Both the position numbers and the translations under genes were made by a program. DNA of 64,000 nucleotides from Tubiluchus corallicola (Eukaryota > Priapulida > Priapulimorpha > Priapulimorphida > Tubiluchidae): assembly GCA_030141605.1 (NCBI GenBank), contig JAQGDQ010000075.1:124001-188000 (forward strand), written 5' to 3'. Below are positions 37,766 to 51,200 of this stretch, piece by piece. How positions within the stretch are numbered: the stretch's first letter is position 1; each line of letters begins with the position of its first letter. Under the pieces are notes generated by a model. It saw only the letters and a program-made list of their open reading frames with translations. It was not told the origin of the DNA and did no database searches.

Positions 37766-38284
37766 TTAATCAACACAGGTAGTAAAAATAGCTATTTTTT
37801 ATTTTGCATAACCTAACTGCGCTTTAAAAAGTATGTGAATATTATTTTATCGGAAAAAAATTCTGGGAAATGGCTATTCTGGTTAAAATCTTACAAGAAA
37901 TTGACAAGAAAGTTTTCTGTGAAGCTTTTTGTCCGGGAAAAAATTTTCTTGGAAACGAGTCTACCCCATATTCAAGTGCATTCAATCTCTCCTCAAACTT
38001 TTTCAACGAGGGATTGAGGAGGGCTTCAAGATAGCAATGCTTTGAAACCATGCGACTAATACTGTGACTGGCTGAAAAAATCGTGGACTAAACGGGAGTA
38101 GAGAATAACAAGGTTCTACTCACGAAATTCACCATTACCGTTTCCTAAATAAACAAGGTTCACATTCGTAAATGTACAGACTCACCGCGTAATACAAGTG
38201 ATAGCTTGGCAAGTATGTAATGCGTACTGTACTACTAGTACACACGTCGTACACGTACAGTGGTGGTGGTGATGGTCACTTGTT

Positions 38285-38340
38285 TATCAAACTTCGCCGC
38301 GGTGATCGTTGCGATCGCCCCGCGCTGGAAAAAGCGTGAA
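38285..38340. promoter_or_regulatory. CpG-dense patch, possible ELYS promoter
   Basis: CGCCGCGG, GCGATCGC and CCCCGCGC occur within about 50 bases in otherwise AT-rich, CpG-poor DNA. The patch lies about 900 bases upstream of the ELYS start codon, which would suit a promoter if the 5' untranslated region is spliced at 39210/39211. It could equally be leftover transposon sequence. Confidence 0.3.
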
Positions 38341-39198
38341 TCTTGTTGAAACAAAATAAAATTCCTGGAAAAATTTGAAAAAGCAAACGCAGGTGAAAAG
38401 TGTCTTCAGTTGGAGTAATCTGCTAAACCGGCACGGCATCTTGGATAAGGTATTCTGTATAAGATGACGTTACTAATATTACTATTAATGTATAGTATAG
38501 CTCAGTTGTATCCATACTATAGTATACAATTTTACTATAGTATAGGCACTAGGTATAACTAAGCTTGCCTATCGGTGGGTTAGGTTCCCCGCCTACGTAT
38601 TCTACATTGGAGAGTATTTTGAAAGGTTTAAAATGAAAACCAATACTCGAACAATATTTTAATACCTGGTATACGCTTACAAATATTAAAATTACTGCGT
38701 AATATACTCTCACAAAAATGCCTTGCTTAAAAATGCAAAAGAAATACAAATCATTTATAATGTCATCTCCTGCCAGTTCACTTCAGTGCCTGGACCTTTT
38801 TGTATCAACGTGAATAGTCAAAACTACCACTCGGCTGAAAAAACACAAACTTGGACAAGGTTTGAATTCCTGTCTCACAACGTTTCTTCATTAATGACAT
38901 TATATCACTAAAAAGCTTTTTTCCACGATCAATATTTGGAATAACATCCAACTCATATGATCTTCATCTGAAATTCCTTACCAAATAACCATTTTCCTAC
39001 CTAAATAACCAATACAGTAAAATGTGTTGTAAATTTTCTGTCCAAATGAACCTCGCTGCATAGCTTTTTGAAAAAATGACGTAAGCTGGTGGACAGCACA
39101 AAGGTACTTAGAAATTCTGCTACTGTAACTGATAAAATCATTGTGTTTAACTGTGTGTGAAAATTAGTCATCTGATCTAATGTGTGTTAAGCGCTTGT

Positions 39199-39220
39199 TG
39201 CATATTTCAGATTAACCATT
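39199..39220 (+). promoter_or_regulatory. 3' splice acceptor just upstream of the ELYS start codon
   Basis: TTGCATATTTCAG ends at 39210, ten bases before the ATG at 39221. It reads as a genuine acceptor. It implies either an upstream non-coding exon or addition of a spliced leader in trans. Confidence 0.45.
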
Positions 39221-42200
39221 ATGAAGGATTTATTAGATGCTGATTCTGTGTCCAAACTTATTCCATTTTGCTCTGCTAGTGTCAGTGCCATTGATCGTGA
39301 GTCAGCGGAGGATGCTCACTTATTAGCTGAAATATGTAGAGGTAAGTAGGATGCCATTGATTATGATAATTATAATATTCTATGAGAAAGCACTGATTTT
39401 TAAATATTTTGAAACCTGGAAGCTATGCAGGATAGCAAATCTATGATGCATTTCTGAACATCATAACACCTTGAGATGTCTTCCATTAGATTAAATTAGG
39501 TTTTTGTTTACCGCAGTGTTGCTTTGGATACCCTCACTTTCTTCTGTTTTTGCACTTTTTGCTTGGTTGTTCACTTTTGCACTGCCCTCACTGCACACAC
39601 TACCAATGCACCCAGATTGACATTTTTTAAAAAGTACTACTTAATTTGTGTATTGTCTAAAGGAAAACCCAATGTCGAATCATACTCGAAATGATGTAAC
39701 GTATAAAATATTGAAAAAATTTAATAGAAGTTTAATTTCATGTTTGCATGCTATTACATGCGCACTAAATTGACTTTCACTAATTAGATGGACACAGTGC
39801 CTCTATCTCGGAAACGTCGTTCAAAGGAGCAGGTGCTGTACTTCTCAGTTCAATTTTGGCATTGCACACCCCTGAGTTGAATCACATGTAGGCACAGCAG
39901 TAAGTAAGCACAACATGGTACCGTAAAGCATCAACTGCCATAGTAATTATGCTAATGACAAATCAAAATACAATAAATTGATATTGCTGTATTCCACTGA
40001 CAGTTCACGTCTTTAGCACATTGTGAAAAAGTATTAAATACGTTCATGAAAGCAATATCACCATAAAATTATTGAGAAAAATGGTATTAAGCATTAAATT
40101 TCCACGATAGCATTGAATTACTACACAGTGTGGTGAATAAACCGTTGGGCAACCTTGCTCGATAATAGTCCCGCGTTAAAATGGTAAAAATTGCAAAAAT
40201 TTCCTGCTTAAAGTCAGGAGATTTGCATAAGTGGAACGCGCGCTGTAGAAGAGATAGGCAATCATTGTCGACTGCCTTCTACAGACAAGAACCCCATTCG
40301 TAGGTTTAAAGTGTTATTTATACTAAGCTAGGACTGCTGGCCTTGGTAACAGTAAACTTGGAATTTGAATTTTTAACATAAAAAAATTCTTCAATTTGCC
40401 AAGTTGGTGTAAATCATAGTGAATGCTGTGCAGTAGCATTGTATTTCCAGTTTCGCATTCACAAACATGTGTAACGTGCTTGTGAAATGTTTGTGCTATT
40501 ACAAAATTATATGCTTATGACTTCTATACTAGCTGTGCTCATCTGACGTTAATTGAGTTTCTAAGTTAATATTTAATTATCAGGAATGTTTTCGCATTGA
40601 ATGGGTTAAAATTTATATTTTTCATCCTGTTTTCCATTAGCGTTCGGTCTGTCATGTTGATTCAGTTTACATGTTGTAGCTACGTATAGATGTATAGATG
40701 CATGTGAGTATGAATTTCTAACTCCTCTTACCATTACTCTAGAATGACTTGATACTTATAACTAATTTTGTCTATATGATTTAGCTTGAAACTCAACAGC
40801 TGGATGCCTTTATTAATTACTGCTGCTACATGATTAGTTGTTTATTATTTGACATTATGTTCAAGTTTATATAACTTATATGTTGATAACGGTAAAATGT
40901 CACTGTTTCACTATCCCAGTCTGCACAACTGGCTCACCATAAAACATATTATTAATCTTGTTGACACTTTTGCTTATTTAGTGAAGTGTTTGCTTCGAAC
41001 ACTCAGATTATTTCTTCGAATTTTACACGGTGTTTAATAGCTGCACCCAACTGTTAGTGCAAGAGTTTAAAATTGCAAGTTTTATACACCGTTGCTGCTA
41101 ATACAAATTCTGTGTGTGATAAGACAGCATGTAGGCATTGTAGGTTATACAAAATTTTAAGACAATTTTTTTACCTTTATGTAAGAATAATGTTTTCTTG
41201 TGCTTCAATTTTAATCAGTATTAATTAGCATAAAATATTACTGTTTTGTCATTTTAGACGGAAATCAGTGTTGGCTGGCTCGAGGCGGAAGCCTGGAAAT
41301 TGTGGACTTATCAACAGGTCTTCGTCGTGCGTCGTGGAATTTTGGCTCACTTCTTCATGATAGTGGACTGACAGTAACGTGCGTTGTGCAATATGTCTTT
41401 GAATCTGCTATGTATTTTGTTGTCGGATTGGAAATGAGTGCACATGCTGGAATGCTGTGTGTATTTGAACCACAGCGGTGTAAAATAATTAGAACTATTG
41501 TCGTGCCATTTGCAGTAAGTGTTATGCTCAAAGCAAAAAATTTTGCTTTTTGTTGTTTATTCATGTCTGTATTTCCTCTCAAAGAATCACTGTTTGTATC
41601 TTCAGCAAAAAGGTTTATTCGTAATTAGCTGGTATTATAACAACCATTATTGAAATCTTGTGAAGTAAGCCTTAAAAGCATAAGCAGCCAGTTAATATGT
41701 AATTAGATTTTTGAGAGCCATGGAGAAATAATTTTTGGTGATGATTTTCATTTTATTTTGAATAAAGGAACTTAAGAAAGGATTGTATTTAAAAATATAA
41801 TACATAAACGAAATAAATAAAAGAACAAATTTTGTGAAATATGTAACAATCTTCACCATTTTGCACAGTATCTTAAAAATGCTCTATTAATTTCCTGTTA
41901 TAAACAAGGTATTTTATTGTTCTACAATGTATTTCAAAAGGTAAATGATGGATTTCATTTTTCTACGATGTGTTTCAAAACATTGTCAATGGATATCATT
42001 TTTCTTCAATGTACTTTTAAAAAGTGCTATGTAATTTTATTTTCTACATATTTTAAAAATACTCACTTCAAAAGATATATTTGAACTTTCTGGCACTGTA
42101 TTTAATTTTAATAATATAATGTACCTTGATATGAATGTACTCCTGCTAGATTTACTTGTGTGTGATGCGAGTCAAGTGTATATATTTACAAGACTACAAA

Positions 42201-45200
42201 GAATTTCAAGAGTGGAGGTGTAGCTCTTTCGCGAACAGAGGTCTGGATCTTCCAGAAAAAGCAACAGAATCATCTGGAGTTACCACCATCAAGGGGACTA
42301 AGCATTCACATAATTGGGGCAATGACAGCTTAAAAGTCTTTAAGTGCACAACAAACTTGCTACATGATGCGAAGTCTTGGATTTTAGGAGTACTTGAAAT
42401 ATGAAGAAAATGTTTACCAGTAGCAGTTATTACATCGGGATAGGATAGCCTGGCAAACCAGTTTTATTATTTTTCAAAATTAAATAATTGAAAACTTAGC
42501 AACTAGGCCACAGCTGTAGTTGAAGGAATAGCGACAGCATAATTTGTCATCATTATCAGTGAATGATCATCATAATCATTGTCATCATCATCATCATCGT
42601 AGGATCGCCACGAGTGAAACTTAATTCATTCCAATGCAGTCATCATCTCTACATTATCATCATCATCATGATGATGATGAGTCCTTAGTCCCACCACTGT
42701 ACCATCATACAGAGCATCAGTTGTCGTTGTTTGTTGCACTCTGCATTTTTTACCAAAGGTCACACCCAAGCTGACTTTGCCCTTCGACCTTTTGGACAGA
42801 TGCTGTCGAATTGTTGTGTGCATCGTAGGGGCAACCATGTAAAGTACAACTTTTAGATATCATAGTTAACTTTAGGAAATACATTGCATAATTACAAAAA
42901 TTCATTGTCTATTTTTTTGAAATACATTTTAGAAAAATGAAATCCTTTGACAAAGTTTTGAAATACGTTGTAGAAAAATGAAATCCATTGACAAAGTTTT
43001 GAAATACATTGTATAAAAATGAAATCAATCATTTATCTTTTGAAATGCATTGTAGAAAAACAAATTGTACATTTTTGAAATCCATTGTCAAAATCATGAA
43101 AAACTGTGCAAAATGGTGTAATTGTGCCCTTTTTATCTTGTGAGCCAGTTAACTTATTGATATAGTTAGAAAAATGTTTAAGCTTCATTCTTATAAGCAC
43201 CACACAACGAGTCCTGTAGCACGTACTTGATATTAAATTCTAGTTTTTAGTGGTTTAAATAAAGTTAGCAGTTAGCTCTCAACTAAATGACACCTTATAA
43301 TGTAATGTTGCACACATGTAGTAAACCATTCCAGGTCTTCTTTGCTAATTTAATAATTTTAAATCGTTAATAAGAAATGCACGAATGTTATTTTCTGCAA
43401 CTGTAAACTAATTGGTTTTATCAGCTTTAATAGTTTCGGGCACATGCCTACTTTATCTACTCTGTGTAATTAGTTTGACAAATCACTTAATAATTTAACT
43501 AACTTTGCTTGCATAGCTACTAGGGAAAGCACTAGAGATACTGTTAAAGTTCACAAGTTTGTAGCATGTTTTGCTGTTTTTAATTAGAGTTTTATAGATC
43601 TTGCGCTTGGTTTTAAACACCTGTTTCTTAACAGTTAGGTGCTGGTATTGGAATGGACCTAAAAACTGCTAGGCCATGCCAGAGTCGAATCAAATACTGG
43701 TTTTATAACACCTCTAATGCTAATACTATATAAACCCATGACTTTTAAATTTTAAGACCAAATTCAGTCAGAAGGAACGAAGAAGTGCATTCGGATTTGG
43801 TTAGGTGCTTGTACTGACATGGTTACTAAACCAAATCCAGTTAAATTGTTATTAAAATAGTCAAATATTACTTAAGTCTGGTAGTACTCGTGACCTTGTG
43901 TTGGCTAAACATAGCAAACTTCATTTAACCTATCAAGGTAACCTGCTTCCTTATAAAATAATTCTTAAGAAAATGATAATGTTTATGTTTCAGGTAACAA
44001 GTTTGGAGACAATTCCTGAAACATCAATACCAAATAATGTCCTCAGTGAGCACCTGCAACTGTTCAATGGTATAGTTGCTGCGGGAACCTATCTTGGTCA
44101 CGTTTACCTCGTAGACCTATGCTTGGACGAAAAGCACTTTCTTTCCGACGAAGTGAATCAGAGTCATTTGCACATGATGACAGTACGAACTTTAGATGTG
44201 TCAACTATGCGTAAAGTCGCAATGCATAATGGTCAGCATCTTTGCTTAGAGCTTGGAGGTAAGCGTTTATTTCATAAAGCTGAGTTTCTGGCATCGGCAA
44301 ATCAGTTTTGCTTAAATAGTTTTGTTTTTGCGTTTTATTCTGAAAAGAGTCTAATTATTTGCAGATGATTGCCACCGATCCAACAAATTTTTGTACCGGA
44401 AACCGGATAGTAGTATAATGAAAAGTTTAACAGCAGGTAGGTTTATAACTGTCTCTCTCTACAATAAATAAAATTGCATTTTTGATGGCTTAGTTCAGTT
44501 TATGTGTCAGTTGCTTTATTAGCCATTCATGTGTAGAATTGTCAGCTGTGACCTATAAATGTAATTTAGTTATACTATGATCATTATTTTTGCTTTGAAA
44601 CTTGTAAATATCTAAGCATATAAACCCTAAGCTGAAATATGCGATGAATAAGTTTTAAATGTTATACAACTATTTTCAGATGCTGTATTTGTGAGTCAGG
44701 TCACCTATATAAAGCAAGCTGGAGTTCTTGTTATTGGCTATAATTTTGGATGCTTTCAGTTGTGGCGGCTTGGTGCTCCTTTATTAGAGTAAGTTACTGA
44801 ATTGTCTAATGCTCATATCATAACCTGTGATATTGATGAATGGTTAAACTGAATGATTAACCGGGTAGCAGTCGGCAATTAGCGGAAAGGGCTAATCTCA
44901 TATAAATAAAATGGAGTAATTAGTTAATTTTTGCCCTGAGTAGTTAATTACATTTAAAAGACATCCCAACAATTGCATTTTGCCATATTAAATTTATATA
45001 ACTGCTTATCTCTTAAGGTTTAGTAGCAAATTTGAAAATGACTTGCCACCAGTTACACACTTTGCATACCAGGAACCAGAGAATGATCCTAGGAATTATT
45101 GTTATTTGTGGGTAGCCAACAGCTCTATATATGCCGGAAATAGGTAAGGAGTATTTCTGGTTGTATTATCGAAATTTGCTAGTGATCCTTAAAGTAGAAG

Positions 45201-48200
45201 AATACTTAAAAAATGAATGTAAGTGTCAAATGAGAACACATTGTTTGAATGTTTTATAGAAATATTGATTTGAAACAAGCATAATTTTTGTGAATTCAGT
45301 GAGTAACTTGATTGATGTAAAAAAAGATGTTAAACAGAAGTCATTAACTTTGCATGTGGCCTTCGATAGCGTAATGAGTCTAGCAAATACTCAACAGCTC
45401 CACAAATACAACTGGCAACCAGCTTGACATAACCAAATTTATTTGTTTTACATAGAATTGTGTTTTAGTTACATAAAAAAATTTAATTATAAATCGCCTC
45501 CATTATTTGTGAACTGTATTGTAAGGCAGAGTAATGCAGCCTTGCCTTTTTGCAGTATGGACATCCCATCGTCACTTTGTTTATATCAACTGGCATATTC
45601 ATCTAAATCATGGTTGAAGAAATACAACTTTTATTTATATGATGTAAGTGTTATTAAAGTAATTGCCGTGACGAAGTTTTTTAGCGTCTTTATAACAAGA
45701 ACAGTATCTGTTTCATAAACTACCCACTATATAATAAATTTTATGATATAATGTTGATTTTCCCAATAAAAATTTGCTGTGATTGTTTATAGTATCGTGA
45801 GTTAACCAACCACTCTTATACAGTTGCCACATAATTCATGGTAAATTTCATAAATACAGCCAAGTTTTCAGCAAGAAAAACTCATTAAATGAAAAAGAAA
45901 CTATTTTTGACATTTGTCAAATCCTATTATAAAAATACTCAAAGTGTTAGGTGCTTGTGTCTCTTTTTTTCTAATACGTTTCGTATTATGCTTATTTATC
46001 AGTTTATCCTTTCCCGAAAAAATGTGTAAGTTCTGTTTTTCAGATATTATAAAAATGTGGTTTCGGGTTACATAGGGTGTTTTTCTTATGAATAGTGGAA
46101 ATGCTTTTGTTTTGTACTAATGTAATATTATCGTTTTTCAGTTGACTAATCATTAAGTTTAATTTATTATATCTGCAGGAGTTTCAAGGATGCTTCCCAA
46201 GGTATCACTTTGTTTTGACCTCACCGCCTTTCAGCCAAGTAAACGATGATAGTAGCTATGGCACCCGCCTTATATCCTGCTTCACAGTTGCTGATAAAAC
46301 CTGTGAGTTTGTCCAGAATATTCTGGGCAGTGAAAGTGCGATGGTCGGAGAGGATGACGAAGAGCAAGAGGAGGAGGAAATACGCTTTACTGATTTAAGT
46401 TTGTGTGCATTTGTTTGGGAAGCACCTCCGCAGTCAGCGGATCAGCATTCAGAAGTTATTGTTGGATTGTTTGACATGAATAGGTGGTATCACTCTCAGA
46501 TGCCTACCCAACTGAGGTATCACATTTCAGAATTGGAAGTATATTTGCTTGGGTTTTGACTTTTATTTCTTTCCAGTTTTTACATAGATTACTTTATCTT
46601 TTATCTTTTTGTCATTTTGATTTTCAGGGTTGGGGAGGAAGAATGTCCGTATATTGGATTTTTTAGCTTGGGCAAAGTTCTCAATGTTGCAGCTGTCGAC
46701 ACTCTGCTGGTATTGTTTATCATATTTATGTGTGTGTATTAATTGTAGCTTGGTACAGTTTTCTTGTTGTAGTTAGGAAATCAGATTTTTTTTGTAGTTG
46801 CTATAATCACAAATTTGCGGGATACAACCGTTTGTATAAAAACGTACGGGTTTAGCAGATTTGCTGATTTACGAAGAATGTCAAGAATAATTGCTTGTAC
46901 ACGAAATCTGCATTTACCATGATTTGTTTAATGATGATACAGTTTTGACACCTGTTTTCTCACTTAGAAGTGAATTTTAAAATTTAAGTTTTGATATTTG
47001 TGCAAACCTTTATACTGTACTATTAACAATATTTGCAAAATTTGTCAATAACTTCGTGCAAGTTGTTGTACAAAAAGTGGTAAAGCTAGTAAGACACTTG
47101 ACCAATCGTTTAAATGTTCTGCTTTGGTAGAGCCCATTACTGTGAAATAGTGATGACTGAATCGTGAAAATTATGTTATATCAACTGAATTGCCGGCCTT
47201 CTGCATGGGACTGATAACGGGCGTGTGAATTTAAAATGAGTGAAACTCAACGTAAGGCTGCATTCTGTATGAATACGGTGATTTTTCTAGTAAATACGAC
47301 AGAAATGTACTTATAAGTAAAGTGTTTTTGTCCCACAAGTAGAGACATGTTGATCTCATGTAACTTGTTCAAGTTGTTTGTTTTATTTATTGTCTGCTTT
47401 CTCGTCTTATTTATTTATTTTTTTAATTAAATGCTTCTTTAATTTGTGTCAGTTTATACTATTTTAAGCCTTTGTCAGAGCTACTTAATGTGTTTCCAGC
47501 TAGTTATTTTGTTTATATGTATTTCTATGCTGACTGAATTTGTTAAGAGATAACAAAAGCAGCATTCATACAAGGCTAGCCAGCACTTGCACTGAGATTA
47601 CTGCTCTTAAACTATTGCATATGTACCATGGGTTACTGCTTTAGTCCTCAGGCATCCACTGCGTAAATGAGGAAAGCATTAAGTTAAGGTTTCGCGTTAT
47701 ACTTGAACATGACAAGTTTAATATAAGCTTGGGCATGAGACAAAGCAAACAGATAAAAGTACGTAATATATAGCCACTACATCAAGATTAGTGCACTAAT
47801 TAAATTTGCATACCTTGGCATCATATAATGGGGAAATAATATTCAGACGTCTGATTGTTCAGCAGAATTCTTGGCAAGTCTAATCCACCATGCAATACTA
47901 AAAAGAAACTGACGTACAATGTACGTCATTCACCATCAACTTCCCTTGTAAATAGTCCCAGAAGCTCCAAACTTCGCATATGGCTGACTTGTCTCAAGCA
48001 ACGATAATCCTCCCGTAACAATACTACTATAATATTCTACCAACTACAATTGTTTCTCCAGGCGTAATTGACTATTAGTCTACTAAACATAGGCACTGTC
48101 ACCATCTTGTAGCTGATGTACCATCATACCATGTTCCTCATAACAATGCTACTGCAGCTATTATGTCCTTGCATCTATTATGTCATTTGCCAGTGTAACT

Positions 48201-51200
48201 ACAATATTTGAAGGTCCAAATTGCTGATAGTCATTCTACATTTATCTAGGCTCGATAAAAGGTAAAAGCATTTTGACAGTTTTGATGGTAAACTAATGTC
48301 ACGTAGCCCAGACTCCTTTTATGTTTCAATGTAAGTAATGGGCGAAAATGCCAACCAGGTGAATCATAGAGTGACTGCAAATATAAGGGGGGGGGGAGCT
48401 AGAGCATATTAACTGCTTAGGCGATGCTGTAAATTTGTAGAATGAAAATAAGTAGTGAGAGTGGCCAGCATTGCCGATCGTCTGCACTGTTCTGTCTGTG
48501 TTGCGGGTCATATAGTAATTTAGAAATTATTTGCCTTGTTAATATCATCTATAGAAGTAACCCGTGGAATCCTTTAAGTTTAATGGGTAATCAGAGGTAA
48601 CTTGCAAAACATGGTATAAAGCAACATGCAAATTAACGACTAATCTCCAGCATATCACTTAAAAACAGAAAGTAGTAGATTCACTAGATTGTGAAGCGTG
48701 CCAAACTATTTTACTGTGAGTCTTAATTTTACTACACAAATTAATCATTATAATAGTAGTAATAAATTAGTGACCATGCTATAAGCACAGTCTGTTCCAT
48801 TTCTGAACTAAATTGAGTTTGTTGGACACAATATTATTTTTACTACTGATTCAAAATTTATTCGAATATCTTTAATACTGAATTTGAATTCGATTTGCTT
48901 TTGAAATTTGAAATAGTGGTAGGGTCTGCTCACCCTAGTATTTTCTCACAATAGAGAACATTAAAGTTTGCATGGAAATTCATGTACATACACGTAAAAA
49001 AACTGTTTATATTTAGCTGTTCAGAAAGCTGCAAATAATCAGGATGGTTTTTTGTTTCAGCAAGCTTATATTCCCGCTGAAAGTATTTCTAGATTCACCA
49101 GCCTGACATCCAGAGACCAGCATTTCCACCCCTCGTCTCTAGGTTTTGGTTAGTAGCAACTACTATTTCCATTTTTATGTTGTTTAAATGTAATGTATAC
49201 CGAAAACTTTGCAGTTGTATAACTTACAGACAGTTTATTTTTATGTGATGAACTAAGTCATGCTTATTACATTTCAGATGTGTATTGTTTGGTTGAATCG
49301 GGAATTTTAAAGTCAAACTTTCTTGGCAGACAGAGACAAGTAAGCAGTCAGTGTTTTTGTTTCATGAACAGTGGGTATTATAACAGTAGGTTATGTCATG
49401 CTGATACACTTTACTGACATTTTCTTCAGTAGTGAGTGAGTAATATTTCTATTTGCAAGCTTCCCTTGATGCTTAATGCAATACACAAATAAATACCAAA
49501 GTGTTAAAATTTACAACATCTTTCCAATAAAATCAGAAGCAACCAATGTGCTTTCAATTAAATCACTATACAATGATGTTGAGCACCAACACATTGTAAC
49601 CTCTATTTTATGTTACGTATATTGTTAGTGTGTGCTTATTATACCATTCATCTTTGTATTAGTTAACAATTCCACTTTGGGATATAAAAATTGGATATGA
49701 AAATTAAAATACTATTTCTGCTATTGGTGATAGAAATTTTATATAGGGTTTAGAAAGAAGGACTGTCCATTATTTTCTCTCGCAGGGAAATTAGATTTAT
49801 TAGACCCAGTAGAAGTCAAGTAACTCAAGTTGCTTGTTTGAGAAATAATATTTTGATTTTAATATAGCAGCTTTAAATGACAAAAAAGTTTTATCAGCTT
49901 TCTACTATCAAAAAATTTATAAGAAAATAAATTATTTCATTTTCCATCACACTTCATAAACGACATTTTTATGTGCAGGTGTTGTCTGATATGGTTACTA
50001 CTGGTCCCAGCTGTCTTGTAGAACCTGAAAATTTGTTTGACACGTGTTCATCAATAGGACTGCTCTCTAGAAGCTATGAAGTTCCTATGGGTATTAATGT
50101 AACAGTAAGTGTATGAGCAATTCGTCGTGTACTCGTCATACTATTTACTAATTTCAGATGCTCCTATAGCTGAAGAATTGTTGACTGTATCTTATCAAAG
50201 TCTTACTAAACATAGCTTGTTTTAACTTCAGGTATTTAATTTGTTAAGTCTTAGTAAACATAGCATGTTTTAACTTCAGGTATTTAAAAGGGAGCTGTTA
50301 TTATCCATGGCAGTAGACTATGGTCGCGTAGATTTCATAGCTTCGTGCATTGATCGATGTGGAGAGGGAGGTAAAGTCTATACTTGAGAGCTGGCGGCTA
50401 ATTTTTCTTTTATATTTTAAATTCTTTTAAATTTTATAAATACTGTTGAGATTTAAACTAACTGTTTCCGTGATGCAACATTCACTGTGTACTGTATATG
50501 ATTCATTATCCCAACTGTTTTATCTTGCACAATTTGCAAAATTTTATCTTAAAAATATCACTTGTCACTTGTGATTGTTTTCATTTTGTTTAGTTTATCT
50601 TTGTCTGTGATTTTCCACCACCGCACAAAAATATTTGATTTTTGTTTAACAACAGAAGTTTTTTGTTTACTCCAATTGTTGTTTCCCACTAATTGTTCAA
50701 ACTAAATCATAACATCGTGATTGTGGCGCCTTGTTTGTTTTCGAATTTTACAAGTTGAGATATTGTTGTGCAAATGTCAAGAAAGCATTACATTCACGTT
50801 AACTGTATTTTGTTATAATTATGCAAAAGTGATGGATATTTTTTCTAGATTTTGTTCGTGTTGGATGTACTTTGAGGTTTTTGCTGGACTGGTCATGGAA
50901 GAAAGTTGCGTCAGTTAAAAGGCTACTGGACAATTTGTGTAAGATTCTTTTTGTAGCTAATTACGATAGCTTTTGCCAAAATATTTTATTGTTCCCTGTC
51001 CTTTTTTCAGTTCTTTTTATCACACTTTTACTTTGTGAATGTGTCGGGCTATTAACTATATTAAGGGTAAGACTTTGCCACAGGGTAGTTTTCTTAAGAA
51101 ATAACATTCGTCTATTGATTTTCAGGTGTACCACTTTATGATTGGTCAGGCATTCAACCAGATTCGGCTTGTGCCAAACAGTTACTGCATTGCAGCACTG

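Larger units (their letters stand above)
34122..39220. other. Divergent intergenic region between the carotenoid oxygenase and ELYS
   Basis: It should contain both promoters. Recognisable content is two reverse-transcriptase relics (35720-36360 on +, 37430-37765 on -), a polypyrimidine tract at 36536-36640, a short acidic open frame on the minus strand at 36908-37043, and a CpG-dense patch near 38285-38340. No intact gene is seen. Confidence 0.5.

Noticed and set aside
42156-42404. 82-residue open frame in the core of the ELYS intron 2 foldback
   Set aside because: Less AT-rich than its surroundings but not recognised and without splice signals matching ELYS; kept only as part of the foldback description, not as a gene.
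47860-48520. Less AT-rich stretch in ELYS intron 9 suspected of hiding a gene
   Set aside because: All six frames are broken by stops at short intervals and no RNA structure was evident.
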